DNA from: Rotaria sp. Silwood1
Taxonomy: Eukaryota; Rotifera; Eurotatoria; Philodinida; Philodinidae
NCBI GenBank assembly: GCA_905250075.1
Contig: CAJNOP010000503.1
Span: 1 to 64,000, forward strand
Direction of reading: 5' to 3'
DNA length: 64,000 nt
Shown here piece after piece: positions 40,809 to 54,800 of the stretch. The notes under the pieces are model-generated. The model saw only the letters and a list, made by a program, of their open reading frames with translations, did not search any database and was not told the origin of the DNA. Within the stretch, counting starts at the first letter, position 1, and each line of letters opens with the position of its first letter. Made by a program: the position numbers and the translations under genes.

Positions 40809-43116
40809 GTTCAATATCACCGTACATAATGATTGAAAGAATTATTTATTGTGAACAACATATGTACAGAAAGAGATCTAAAAAATAAAAAAACAACAAT
40901 AATTTATTGTTTGAATATAGGATAAAAAAAAAAAGAAAAAGGTCGCCACTTTCTCTTTCTCTTTCTCTCTCTCTCCTTTTCTCTTTCTCGTCCTATTTAT
41001 CACGACGAATACTTTCGTTATATAATCCAATGTTGACGGTATATCTATCCCTCATCCATCAATCTTAAACAACTTCATCTCACAAGGTTTATTATTAAAT
41101 AAATGTATAAATGCTCTTAGCGCATAAAAAGCTGATCGATATTGTCTATTTGCGAAGCATAAATTAAACGTTCTTTAAACATATATATATATACATATAT
41201 ATATGTGCACATTCGTTGACATAGTTTCTTTTTTTCTTCACCGGAAGAAAGCAAGACGCAGGCAAATCGATCGTGGTACTTTTTGAAGGCAAAAAAATAA
41301 AAAAAAACATAGAATAGAAGGCTTATTATTTTTTATTTCTCCTATTTCTTACTAAGTGTCATTGATGATGGCAGGAAGAAACATATGTGCCATAGCCTAT
41401 CAACAGAAGACTTTATATAACAAGGACAAATCATCATTAAATTATCAAGAAAAAAAAAAGACGACAAACAACTAACGATGAGTAGTTTGTCCGATTAAAA
41501 ACGTTACGCCCAGTAGTAGTGTAATGACCAGACGAGAGTAAACGATAAATTGCGCATGTATTTTGTGTTTTTTTTCTTCATGTGCAATTCTCTCTTTCTC
41601 TCGTTCTATATGTTGTTCATTGTTTCGTTCGTTCTTCTGTCTGAATAATGATTGACTCTAACGAAAATTTTAAAACGTTCAGTATAGAACTTTTGTTTCT
41701 GTTCTTTTGGATGCTAAAATAAAAAAAAAATGAACAAAATTGACACAAGAACGATTGTATTGTGTCGCTCAAAAGAAAAAAAACAGACATAAAAATACTC
41801 GACTAATGTACAATACAATCGAAAAAAAAAATCAACCTTGAATTTATTCTCTTCAAATAATGACCTGGTTGTTGATTTTCTTTCTTTTTTTCATTCATTC
41901 AATAATAGTAACCTACCATGTTTTCTTAATCAATAATTGAAAAGAGAAAAAAAGAAAAAGCTTAAATATACTAGGAAAAGAAAACCAATGGAAAATTTTA
42001 TTGAGTCGAAAAAGACAATAATAGTAATAATAATAATAATAATAATAATAGTAACAGTGAATCACTTTAACAAACATTCTTTCCATAATCAACTACTTCC
42101 ACAGAATCTCAAGTCTAATATGCTTATCAATAGACAATAGCGCTCATGTATTATGATTCGTCAATTATTTAAACGAATAATAAAGAATTTTTCATAGTGA
42201 TAATCAGCTGTTTATTGTTGTTTATTTTAAAAAAAATTTAGATTATATGAGAAAATTATATTCTGAATTCAGTTCATCTAAGAAAAAAAAGAATGAATTA
42301 ATACAATTTGAAATAATTAATTTCATTCAATAGATCTTATCTTTTATGTCATCTAGTTTATTAAAAAATATTCAAATATAGGATAACTGTCTCGAAGATA
42401 GGAAAATATATATATATATAGTAGTCTACTAACTAGGTAAAAACATAGTCTAAATTTTAATCCTTTAGTCTTATAGTTTGACTATATATAGAGATCATGT
42501 TGAACTCTGACTGAAAAAAACTAATTACAACTTGATCAATGCTCATGTGGAAGAGCTAGATAATGTTTTTCTTCATCTTTACATACAAGTTGATGGGAAT
42601 TGTCGAAAAATGATCGATATCTTCGGCTAATTTTATTCATTAGGCTTGAAATATTCTTCAGTAAAATATGAAAATGGTAATTAACTCATTGAAATAGTAG
42701 AAAATTAGTAAAATGTCAAAAAAGTCTTGTTTATATCCCAAGGAAATGAATCAGTGTTTTCATTATAGATTTTTTGCATTTAATGTCTATCGACCTTGGG
42801 TTGTTACTTACGATCAGAATCTATCAAGTTCTATTCTAAGATAAAATGATTAAAGTTAATGTTATTTTTATCCGCTAATGGAACTTCTTGCAAACTACTG
42901 TTAAAAATGTCATAAAATAACTGACAATAAATTATCAGCAATACTTTTTTGATATTGTTCTCGACGTAAAAAACTAAAATTTTTATCAGATCTATATCTA
43001 ATTAAGATCTTTAAACTATTAAATTTTGAGCTCTCTAAAATTTATACTGAAATGCATGTATAAGAGAAAGAAAGTTTACAAGATAATTTTTTTTTCAAAT
43101 GTGTGAATATCTCTTT
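40809..43116. other. Upstream region of TTBK, simple repeats only
   Basis: Includes CT-rich (40950-40990) and TA-rich (41180-41205) tracts and an AAT microsatellite at about 42018-42052. No coding stretch supported. Confidence 0.4.
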
Positions 43117-43272
43117 CTAATTACTTCCTACAACTATTGATAATTGATTAGATATCTCATCTATCATTTTTGCACATTTCCTTTTTCTAATTGTATGATA
43201 TATTAAACGTTGTTCAGTAATTTTAACATCGTTGTCTGTTGATTCTAATCGTTCATATTTTTTCATTAAAAT
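43117..43272 (-). CDS. Probable terminal exon of an unidentified gene
   Basis: An AG acceptor at 43273-43274 is followed by 51 open codons and a TAG. The peptide is charged and helical (MKKYERLESTDNDVKITEQR, RKRKCAKMIDEISNQL) and unlike the AT-noise frames around it. It could be the last exon of a coiled-coil protein. I did not find an upstream exon with a matching donor and do not recognise the family. Confidence 0.3.
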   Translation of the reverse strand: MLMKKYERLESTDNDVKITEQRLIYHTIRKRKCAKMIDEISNQLSIVVGSN

Positions 43273-44623
43273 CTAAAAGATTTGATATATGATAAATGTA
43301 TTCTGAGATAGCTAAAATACTTCATAGTTGCTCTATCTATTTCATTATTAGTTTTAGAGAGAGAACTCAAACTTCAGAAAATTAAAGATTTATAATAGAT
43401 ATATCGTAGACCAAAAAAAAAATTGTTTTACACGTACATGTAATGGATATTGTAACGGTTTGAGTAGCATATAAACAAGTTTATCAAATGATGTCTATGG
43501 TAATGATTGATATTCTTGTGATTAAAGTTTAGTATTATGATGGTTGTTTTTCATCGAGGAAATAATATGTGGACATTCAAACCAATTAGAAAAGCAGCTT
43601 CCGTTCTAATGACATAAACATTTTCTTATATTCAATTTAGTCTTTACATGGCATACAATGATCATTTCACAGAAGAAATAACTGAAATTTAATTGAACAA
43701 AAAATAAAAACAGTGTTTGATAAACGATCAGTTTTTCTTGATGTCATACACTCAGTTATATTGTATCTTAAAAATTACACGTGGTGGATTAGTTTAGGAT
43801 TTAATTTGAATTAGAATGATATTTTGTAATGTTATAATAAAAACCATACACCAATCATGTATTTGTTACATAATTAGTGTATTTAAAAGTACGAAAACCT
43901 ATTTTAATAAAATTATAAATAATAAATTAATCGCTATATTACTAGTTGAACAAAAGTTAAATTTTTTTTCTGACACAAGTCAATTCATTGTCTTGAAGGT
44001 CTGAAGTTTATCAAATTGTCCGTACCTACACTACCAGAGCGCAAAAAGGTTGTAAAGGTTAAATTTCAACAATGGATCTGTTTAATAACATCTCTATTGA
44101 GGTACATATTAGGTTATGACATAGCTTATTCTCACGCACACGTATATCCTCATTTGGACAGACTCTCGAACACTTCAAAATTTCAAATCCGTCTTTTTTT
44201 TCTTAGGCTTTACAATATCATGGAAACAGTAATAACATAATATTCATTATTCATCATTATGCTAATCGTTAACATGTGTCACTTTTTGTTTTTTTTTTCT
44301 CGCATTTCTCACTGATTCATACACTCGTACATTTCAAGGCTACTACATATATTGCTGTCATTGTGCAAGCGCATGTCCATTTTCGATACATTTACATATA
44401 GACATTAGTTACTTAAACTCAATTGACAACTGAGTGTTACATACACAATTTACACAGAGGACAACTCACTTGTAACTGAGGTATTTGCTATTATTTCGAA
44501 TTACTTCATCGTATCGAAATCGTTCTAACTTATATTTATTTCGAGTCGATTGAATTATTTTTTGTTCATAATTTTGATCATAGTCGATTAATACAACTTG
44601 ATCAGTTTCTACTTACCATCAAA
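43273..44623. other. Spacer without supported gene
   Basis: Short chance frames only. The right part lies just upstream of the adenylate-kinase pseudogene and may contain its former promoter. Confidence 0.3.
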
Positions 44624-46783
44624 TGTTGAAATCGCCGCTATGTACAATAGGCAATATGTCTTTAGGACAGATACAAAAACTTATCGGCTGTGATGTTGTT
44701 TTACTAATAGGAGCGTCACTTTCAGGTCAAGGTACTCAAAGTAAGTTCTTAACAGAGATCTTCAATTGATCGTGTATTTCTTGAAGTGATCTCTTTCGAA
44801 CGGAAGTAGCAACTATTAGTGAATTGGGTAAACAAATGAAAACGTACATGGATGCAAGTGAATTGATTTTGAACGAGCTAAAAGCAACATTTCTCACAAC
44901 AAAATGAAGTGATCCAATGTATCAAAATGGTATAACTTTAGATGGTTATCCATGGCATCGATCGCACCTTCATATTTTTGATGACATATTGATGAATTTG
45001 GATCGACCAATTCATATAGAAATTTGTCTTGATGCATCGATGATCCTACTGAGACATTTGAAAATCGTTATAGTACTTTTCAAGAAGAAATATTACCGTT
45101 AATTGAAGTGCTAGAAAAACGTGGTCAACTTATTCGCATTGAATATCATTCTGAATCGCCAGAAGAGATTCATCAAAAGATACTGTCAACTTTATTTACA
45201 TGTCAAGAACAAAATCTTGCTCATATTGATTAATGTCGTATGAAAATGAAAAGCAAGGACGATGTACTGATATACTTTGATGTGTCGTTTATTTACGCAC
45301 GGCTAATCTACGTAAATACCAAGACCACATTCGAATATTTGAAAAACTCTATAGTATCGAAGTCATGCGAGTACATAATTAGCGTTAATGACTAAAAGAA
45401 ATAATTTATATCGACCAGATACAAATCTATTGAGTAGTTTACGTCATAAAGTACCTGCAATTAATCAGTGAAAACTGGTTGCAATATGAATTGATACCAC
45501 AACGAATGAAACAGTACGTAAAGAATTTACATACATCACAGTTGATAGAATTGATCTGAGTCAACGACGTTCAATAAATAAGACTAATCAATCAGTGTTT
45601 GGATGGGATCATATTTGTGTTGTTGAAGCCACTAGAATGAATTATCAATCATTGAATGAAACCGGTATCAAGCATTAGGCTGGTAATATGGATATTTCAG
45701 CATCTATCAAGCGACGAGTTCATTACGAAGAATTGTAAAGCATGAATTTTGATCCACTACAGAAGTCAAAATGTCCAATTGATTTTTCCATTAATGTTGC
45801 TGAACCAAAAGTAGTTGAATATGATGTCTGAAATTTGTTTTTCACGTATTAAAAATAGGTGTATTCTTTCGTGCTGCTAGTAATCGTCGGCAAACAATTT
45901 ATTGAAGTTCAGACTTGAATAGTGATTTATCATTGACGACCAAAGATGATGTCACTCATAAAGATACATTTATGGCACATGATTTGGGTCATTTTACCAT
46001 AGTTGATCTGATTTTCACTGACATACATTTCATTCTTCATTGGAGTGCATACATTGCAATGGCGATTATGTTACTAATTGATGCCTTGTCAAAGTTTGGT
46101 GTCGAATATGATTTCGATAAATAAAGTATCTATCCGTTATTTCGTAATCTTCATATGGTCTTCAGTAATTCCAAAACTCATATTAATAATGTAAAACGGG
46201 TCATTCATTATTAATTGAATTTAAGAAAAAATTTAATCAATTTTTTGTGAAAGATTTTCGTTGGACGGATCATAACTATGAAAATATGATCAATTATTCT
46301 CAATACATAGCTCGTTAGTGATTCGATATTAAACCACTTCGCACACTCACTCATACTGAACGTATCGAATAGATTGATGATTTTCTCGTTAACATGCAGC
46401 AGAGACAACCAGAAGCTGTCATTGATTCACCAACTACATTTGTAGACGCAGTATTTAACATTGTTTTCGATCGAAAAATTTGATCCGTACTAGATCTGAA
46501 AAGTCCATCATTATTAGAACTATTGAATCGTCTCTTTAAAGCATTTACAAAATGGATAGGCGTTCAACTTACTATTGCATCAACGTTTCATTGGTTAACG
46601 GAATCTGAACAACTTCGAAGTAAAATCATAGCACAATTGAGTACATACACAGATGGTATGATGTCACTAGACGATGTTGCTATGATTTGTTTGCTGCTTG
46701 AGAATTCTCTTCATGTTCTTATAGAAAAAAATTTCATTTCTGATAATGATGAACTGACTTACGTAGAACTCTACTCATATTGA
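44624..46783 (+). pseudogene. Adenylate-kinase-domain pseudogene with long unidentified C-terminal region
   Basis: Protein-like segments follow one another on the plus strand but are broken by many stops and frameshifts. The first part matches nucleoside-monophosphate kinases: a degraded P-loop LIGASLSGQGTQ (Lys of GKGTQ replaced by Gln), LGKQMKTYMDASELI, LDGYPWHRSHLHIFDDIL, and FQEEILPLIEVLEKRGQLIRI. After about 45233 come pieces such as NLRKYQDHIRIFEKL, VFGWDHICVVEATRMNY, FMAHDLGHFTIVDLIF (His-rich, possibly metal-binding), FGVEYDF and SLLELLNRLFKAF. These look like one multidomain protein that I do not recognise; the piece after the kinase faintly recalls HAM1-type NTP pyrophosphatases, which is only a guess. 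The lesions make it a dead gene. Confidence 0.7.
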
Positions 46784-47228
46784 AGATTTATTGATCGTGT
46801 CCTAGCGGATTCTCAACTCTAATTATATACCAAAACAACATAATCTGGATAAATGAACGTTACTGGAATCAATACCAGACAAAGATATTGATGATCAAAG
46901 AAATAATTATCATGTTTTTCAAAAGTAATAATAATAATTTAATCGTTAATCATGGATTTGATGGATTTTATTTTATTCATTATTTTAAAAGTTCATCAAA
47001 ATCCTAATGTTAAATGTGTTTCTATTGTAGGTAATAAAGGTGGTCAAATATCATATACATTAAATCAAACATTTCTTAATGGTTAAGAAAAACTTTATAT
47101 ATTATTATTAGAGGTCTGATGTTCGACCTTCTTTATTTTATTTCAAAAATCAAAAAAAATGTCCCCACACACACGTACAGTAACACAGCTATATCTATCC
47201 TTGTAAAGAAAAAAAAAGAATATATATA
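46784..47228. other. Possible tail of the pseudogene, otherwise nothing
   Basis: A short readable piece near 47000-47080 (NPNVKCVSIVGNKGGQISYT) may belong to the same decayed gene. The rest shows no feature. Confidence 0.25.
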
Positions 47229-48025
47229 TGTTACAGGCAAAATTGTGATTCAGGCAAAATTAGAATTTTAATTTTGACTAGACATTGCTTGGACAGAATT
47301 AGAATTCCAATTTTGCCTAGGCAGAATTAGAATGTGACTAGAGATAAATTTATACAATCAAAACAATAAAACTGAATAGAATTTTTTATTCAATAATATT
47401 TATTCATTTAATTAAAGAATTTACAAGACAAAAATTTTACTCTATTGACCCATATTTGTACAACCACCTCGTTTTGAATGACATTTTGTTGAACCAAAAA
47501 TTTTGATCACAATGAAAAGTTTTTTAATCCAAAAAACAAATTTTGAAGAAAACAAACCTAATGGTTTGTCCTTGGATGATAGTAAACATTTAATGATATC
47601 ATCATAAACACTTTGTTTTATAACACTTTTTTCTTGAAATTTTGTACTTAAGGAATTAATATATTTTTCTAATTCCGTATAGTAAACCAATTCACCATCA
47701 TTTTGTTGAGCTATCTTTGAATCTGATTCGTCATTTTTTAATCAGATTATAACGTGTGCATCTATATTTATAGTGCTTAGTGGCAAGATTGATACACAAT
47801 TTTCTCCTTTTTTTGTTAGTCCATTCTACTTTTGATAAAGCACGTCATTGCATGAATTCATCTCTATTCACATTCTAATTTTGCCTAGGCAAAATTGAAA
47901 TTCCAATTCTATCCAAGCAATGTCTAGTCAAAATTAAAATTCTAATTTTGCCTAGTTAAAATTAAAATTCCAATTTTGCCTAGGCAAATTTAAAATTTGC
48001 CTGAATCTCAATTTTGCCTGTAACA
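47229..48025. mobile_element. Inverted-repeat element, 797 bp, TA-flanked
   Basis: The ends are TGTTACAGGCAAAATTG and its complement, and similarity continues inward for about 120 bp with many AATTTTGCCTAGGCA-type subrepeats. TA lies at both edges (47227-47228, 48026-48027), though the left flank is a TA microsatellite. The interior carries an 82-codon minus-strand frame (47442-47690) with protein-like content (SVYDDIIKCLLSSKDKPLGL, FVFWIKKLFIV) that may be a captured or transposon-derived remnant; it is too short for a transposase. Tc1/mariner-like by flank only. Confidence 0.7.
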
Positions 48026-48834
48026 TATGTGTATATCTCGACTACCTAGATCAAGGGTCAAACTTAATGACAAATAACAAAGAGTGATCAAAGTTATATA
48101 ACATCGACATAGATCTAACAACAAGAAAGAGAAAGAAAAGAGAAAAAAAAGAAATAATATAGAAAAATAACAACAAGAAGGTGAACCCGCTAACAATCAT
48201 CAAGAGATGAATCATGTACTACAGGTGTATAGTCAGCATTACATGAAAATCAACGACTACTTATACTTGGTTAATTACAAAATGATACTATTCGTGATAA
48301 ACTTTTAGTTGAAATTTTATGTATGAGTGATATTATCATGTTTTGAAAACTTCCGCGGATTAACATTATTGATATGTGTGGACACACGTACTCATAGAAA
48401 GGAAGGCTATTAGAGATCATTTTACTACCATTAGAGAATCCTCAGTTCAAAATCTCTCCATTTTCTTTTCTTTTTCCTTCTCTGTTCGTTTCTTAGTCGT
48501 TTTGGTTTGCTTCTTCTTTTTTTTCTGTTCTTTTCTAGTCATCACGTCTATGAATGTGTCTGTCGCTGTATTTAGGAGCAATTTATAAAAGTATAATACA
48601 GTGAAGCTCGTCGGTTACGAATTAACATGCAAATATGTCCCTTTGAATAAAAAGCAAGATTGTCTCGCAATGCTTGGCTGCGCATACATTTTAGTTTAAT
48701 AATAAGCGAAGAAAAAGAGAGAAAACGTATAAATACTAGGATTACAATCACAAACGTCTGTGTGTGCAGGTATTTGTACATGTTTCTATTCGATATTTTT
48801 GTTTTTCTAATAGACTTGTTGAAAAACAAATAAA
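48026..48834. other. Upstream region of the ABC transporter
   Basis: No ORF of interest. It is expected to hold the promoter and 5' UTR of the transporter; T-rich tracts at 48460-48540. Confidence 0.4.
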
Positions 48835-51800
48835 ATGAGTGAAAAACAACCTCTATTAAAAACGCTCAATAATATGTCTACTGGTGATAATCATGATGAA
48901 AATAGGAAGAAGAAACAACTTTGGACTAGGAGGTATAAATTAATAAATAACAAATTTCGAAAATAAATAGAATGAATTCATTATTTTTCATAGTTTTTCT
49001 GATTGGTGTCGATGTTTCAATGGAAAAGAGGACGATAATAAATATGCAAAACCAGATAATGATATTAAACCAGGTGATAGAGATGAAGCAGTTGGTGTTT
49101 TCCATTTAGTAAGTGTATTTAGACGAAATAGAAACTGATTGTTGCATTTGACTTTGTTTAGTTTCATTTTGCAAATCGTTTTGATTTGGTCTTGATGTTC
49201 GTTGCTGTGTGTTTGACAGTGCTACATACGACTTGCATTGTCACTAACCTAGTTCTCTTTGGTCGTCTCACAGGATTATTTGTTCTTGAATCATTTGGTG
49301 ATAATTGTGATGAACAACACCAAAACTTAAAACTTCCAATTAATAACAACAATACGTATTCTCAAAGGATTGAGCTCAATATATTGAACAATTTATTTCG
49401 AGAAAAAGTGATGAACATAGTTCAGTGGTTGTTCAGTAAGAAAAATGAATATAACTATTTGATAATGACGAATACTAGAAGTTTTCTTTTTCTTTTCTTT
49501 GATGATGTAGTTATTGGTGCTGTCGAATTTCTAGCCAGTTCGATGGCATATTACATTTGGACGATGAGTGTAAAACAACAGACATCTCGTATGAGTATTT
49601 CTCTCTTTCAATCACTTATTCAACGCGTAAGTCAAATACAATACAAGTTATCAAAAATATTTTGCCCAAAGTTTAATCTAATTTTCTTATGGGCGTTACT
49701 ATAAATTTATGACATAGTAGACACTTTCTTTTCATGAAATTCTTATCATGTATAAGTTAAACATAACACATGCTTTCTTAGAAGCTAATGTAAATATAAT
49801 CGTCAGAAGTTTAATTGGGCAAGTTCGATCATTTATTGTTTTTTGAAGAGCTTTCAACTTCAGTAAATGATGGCTTCGAAGCTATAAGGAAAGGTGTCTT
49901 CATTATTGATATATTTTTCGAAATAGTAAACCTAAAAATATTTTTGAAAACCTGAAGCTCAGCTAATTTTATTTCAAAACGATATTAAAAAAGTATTAAT
50001 AAATTTCTGCAGTGATTTAATCCTATTCCCTCGACTGTAGGAAGGGTCATATGAAAAAAAATAGTTTGTCTGTCGCTTTGTGTCAAGGTCAACAAAACAC
50101 AAGGTCAAAAAAACATCCAAGATGAATCCTCTTATAAAGGTTGACGAAAGTAAATCGGGGCCGGAGAATCCGAATCTCAAGTTACTTTTTCAAAATTTTG
50201 AATTGATTTTTTTGAGTTGAGGAAAGGGATTTTTGAGAAAATAATGATATTTTATAAAGTTTGACGAAAGTAAATCAAGGTCGGAGAATCAGAATCTGAA
50301 GTTAGTTTCTCTAAGTTTTGAATAGAATTTTTTTGGTTCAGGAGAAAAGGTTTCTTTGAGAAAATAATTTTTTCTGGATTGTAGGAAGGGTTATTTGAAG
50401 TAAAATAAATTTTCGTCTGTTTTTGTCAGAGTGAAAGATGAGACGTCATAAAAAATGTTGGGTAAGTGTTCAATTCTCGTGCTTTTAACGTTGAACTTTC
50501 AATCAATTCGATTTTTCAGACTGAAAATTTAGTCAATCCGACATATGTGATAAGGTCTCCCTTAATCAGCTGTTTCATAACTGGGTGTCCATGGATGAGA
50601 CTTGTATACTTCTGTCTGATACAGTCGAGGGTCAAGTGAGTCGAACCGACGAACGTTACTTGTTACTTATTCCTTGGATTATCACCGATGGAAATGAGCT
50701 TACTGTCCCCAGAGATGTGAGATTTCAACTAGAAGTAGCCACTTTTAGGTATGGAAGCTGGTGTTACTAAACTTTTATTAAAACTCTTGTAATTTCTGTT
50801 CACTTAGTAACACATCCAGTAAGAATTAAAGAAATTTGACAGAAAAAAACCCGATTAGACAAACAAATGCAAAAGATTTCAACTTGATAATATATAATCG
50901 GATAAACCATGACTTGTTATTGTCTGAGTTGCAGTAGGAGGTTCGACAAAGAAAAAGTTCGAGTTGAACTGGAAATTGAAAAATACAGATGGAGTCGAGT
51001 ATAGAAAATAGCAGAAGAGTTAGAGTGACACGCAATTGAGTCCAACTATCTATAACTTTTCTCACTTTGATTTTAGAGTATTCCCTATATGGATGCAAAA
51101 CCAATCAGTCAACTCAATATTAAACTGTTTGAGTAAGCCATTGTGTTATTTTACATCAAATAGCTTCATCTAATTTCATTCTTATGTAGTAACATTGAAA
51201 AGATCGAGAAAGGTATTGGCTTTGAATTCTTAGTATTGCTGAGCGTGGTACTCTCCATCATTGGATGCTTCATAGCATCTTTCATTGTTAACTGGCAATT
51301 GACTTTGATCATGCTATATTTTATACCGTTAATAATTGGTAGCTCAATTGTGTTTTCTAAGGTATGAAGTGTTGTTCATTCAATTAAACCTCTATAAATG
51401 ATTATAGCTCACTGCTAAAGAAGCCATAAATGAGTTAATGGCATACTCCAAAGCAGGGCAAGTCGTTCAAGAAGTGTTTAGTTCACTGCGAACTGTTCTG
51501 TCTTTCAATGGTAGCAAATTTGAGCAAAAAAGGTAAAAAGTATATAAAAATAGTTTACTTATTTGAAATCATTAAACATGTTGTTATTTTACTGCATTAA
51601 GATATGAAAAGGAACTGTATCCAACTCTTTGGAGTAGTATTCGTAAAGATGCAATGTTGGGAAGTTTTATTGGATGGATATCTCTGACAACCTACCTAGT
51701 TTGTGCAGTTGGCTTTATCATTGGCTCTCTTCTTATGTCACAGAAAACTCATGATAGATTAAGCATCAGTGACATTCTTGTGGTGAGTTAGGCATATGAT

Positions 51801-54800
51801 CTCTATACAAGGCAATGAATATAGGAACATCATTTAAATGCAGGTCGTCTCTACGTTTACACAATGTTTGTTTTTAGTCAGTTTTATTGGTCCTTATTTT
51901 CAATCATTTTCAGAAGCTCGAGGTGCAGCATCATCTGTATTTCAACTGATTGAAGAAGTAAATTCAATACAATTTCGATATCATATTGATAATAATGTAT
52001 TGTATTTATTTACATAATGTAGGGCAATGACACACGCATCAATGAAACAATTGTATGGAACCAGGGTTCACAATCATTTTATAGAATCACTGGTGATATT
52101 GAATTCGACAATGTCAATTTTGTATATCCATGTCGAAAAGATGTATCAGTGCTCCGTAATCTTTCTTTTATTGCTCGTGCTGGTCAGACAACAGCTCTTG
52201 TAGGTTCAAGTGGCTGTGGTAAGTCTTTTCTCAAACAAAGATGTTACAATAATCCCATTTATGTTCATAATTTATGCATAGGAAAAAGTACATGTATATC
52301 ACTTTTTCTTCGTTTCTATGAACCTTCATCTGGTCAAATAAGGATCAATGATAAGCCATTAACAGACTACACTGCCAAATACCTTCGACAAAACACTGCA
52401 GTTGTTAGTCAAGAACCTGTATGCCTTTTGCTTTATTTTTCTTTTCCCTCTTTCACGTTGTATTTCACTTGTGTAATAGATTCTGTTTGGTATGAGTATT
52501 TATGAAAACATTCGTTTTGGTGTAGCAAATGCGACACCAGGAGAAATTGAACAAGCAGCACGGGAAGCAAATTTGCATGATTTCATCATGCAATTGCCAA
52601 ACGTTTGAGCTAAACACTCGTGTTAATCTATGTATATGTGTCATGAATTTTTGTTTAGAAATATAGAACAGTTGTTGGTGAACGTGGCATACAGTTAAGT
52701 AGTGGTGAGAAACAACGTATTGCAATAGCTCGTGCTCTTGTTAAACAGCCCGCCATCCTTTTACTGGACGAAGCAACGAGTGCACTTGATTATATTAACG
52801 AAAGAATTGTTCAAAAAGCTCTTGATCGAGCATGCCAATGTAAATATTGTTTGTTCTGCTTATCTTATTGGTATATCTATTTGTATAGATCGTACAACTA
52901 TTATTATTGCTCGTCGTTTGAGTACAATTCAAAATGCTGATCAAATATATGTATTAGACAATGGAAGTGTGATTGAGCAAGGTACACATGAAACATTGAT
53001 GGCAAAAGAAAGTGGCAAATATCACGCAATGTTCAAACGTCAACAAATGGAAAGAATTAATGATGATAAAGATGATATGATGAGCATACAAAAAGCAAGA
53101 GAAGAGGAGGAAAAGTCTATGTGTATTTTAATATTCTAATAGGGATACTCTTGATTTTTCTTCGTCTTTTTTTCTTTAGCAGTTGAACGTTCTCATTTGT
53201 TTCACGATAGCCTAAATGTTGACGTGATAAAAGTAAACATATGATTGCAGTTATTCATACGAAATATTATTCATAATCTGCTTTTCTTTTAGCAAAGTTC
53301 AAAGCCATTCAAACAAAGATTTGTCTTTTTAAGACTCTTATCAATGAATAGTCCTGAATGGATTACCATCTTACTTGGTTGTATAGCGTGTATACTCAAT
53401 GGAGCAGGTCAACCATTGTTCGCATTTTTATTTGCTAAAATAGTCGATGTGAGTGATCCATCTATATATATATGTTGTTCAAAAAAAATGATTGAAAATG
53501 AAAATCGTTTGATGTGGATTTGTTTATTGTGTAGGCATTCAAATATTGTTCAAACTCTGAACGACGTCATCAAGTGTTCATTAGTAGCATTATTTTTATA
53601 CTCTTAGGTGTTGCTTTATTGTTTCTCCGTCTTTTTCAGGTAAAAATGCTGTTTCCTACTTTGATCAAAAATTTATTCATTTTTTTTCTGTAGTATACAG
53701 CTTTTGCCATATCTGGAGCGAAATTAACGCAGCGTATTCGTTCGAAAGCATTTGCATGCCTTCTTCGTCAAGAAGTTGCTTATTTCGATAGACCAGAAAA
53801 TAGCTCTGGTGCAATATGTACTCGTCTGTCTTCTGATGCATCGGCTATTCAAGAGATGAGTGGTGCCCGATTAGGAAACATCTGTGAAGTTAGTTCACTG
53901 TCTTTTTTTGGAATTCTATTTGGATATTTGATAAGTTGGCAATTAACATTGATCGTTTTTGTTCATGTTTTTCTCCTATCCATAGTCAGCTATGGAAATA
54001 TGCGTTCACATGTATGGTTGAAGCAACAATGTGATCACATTATCGAACAAGCAAATACGGTAAGATCAGATTTTAGCTGAGAACCGTTTTTTTTGTTATA
54101 CAAAAACTGTTCTATCATGATCTATTTGATAAATCAGATACGCTACATTCATTTTCTCTTGTACTTTTTCAGTTTGCAATGGAAGTTATTCATAATGTGC
54201 GTACAATAAAACAAATGCTAGCAGAACAGAAAGTGTTACAACGATATTCTGACCTTATTCATGAAGTATTTATGTTGGTCAATCGAATTTTATATATGTA
54301 TAAATTTTTTTAATTAAACTTGATTTCGTCATAGATTATCTTGGGAACCTTCGATACTACATTCAATGATATATGGCATGGTCTGGGCACTAGATATATA
54401 CACTATGGCATTTCTTTATTGGTGTGGTCTCATTCTTGTCGAAAAGAATGAACTCACTTCAAACCATATTATAATGTAATAGAAATGATTGTTTGATAAT
54501 TTAGAGCTAATGTTACATTGCATTAGTCCATTGTCGCCGACAATGTGTTTCGGCGATTTTATTATCGCCAAATGCATCCAGAGCCAAAAACGAGTTTGAG
54601 TGAAACATGATCTATTCTATACATTATATTTTATTGTAATTAATTAGTTTATTAACAAATCCTCTTGTTACCATTAAGTTATTAACCATCAGAGTTGGTA
54701 GAGTGTTACTGTCAGTGTGGGTATCAATGTGAACAGCAAAATAACTATACCAGTATGTGTTGTCAAACTGAGACCCATACTTATTCCCTTACTCTACCAA

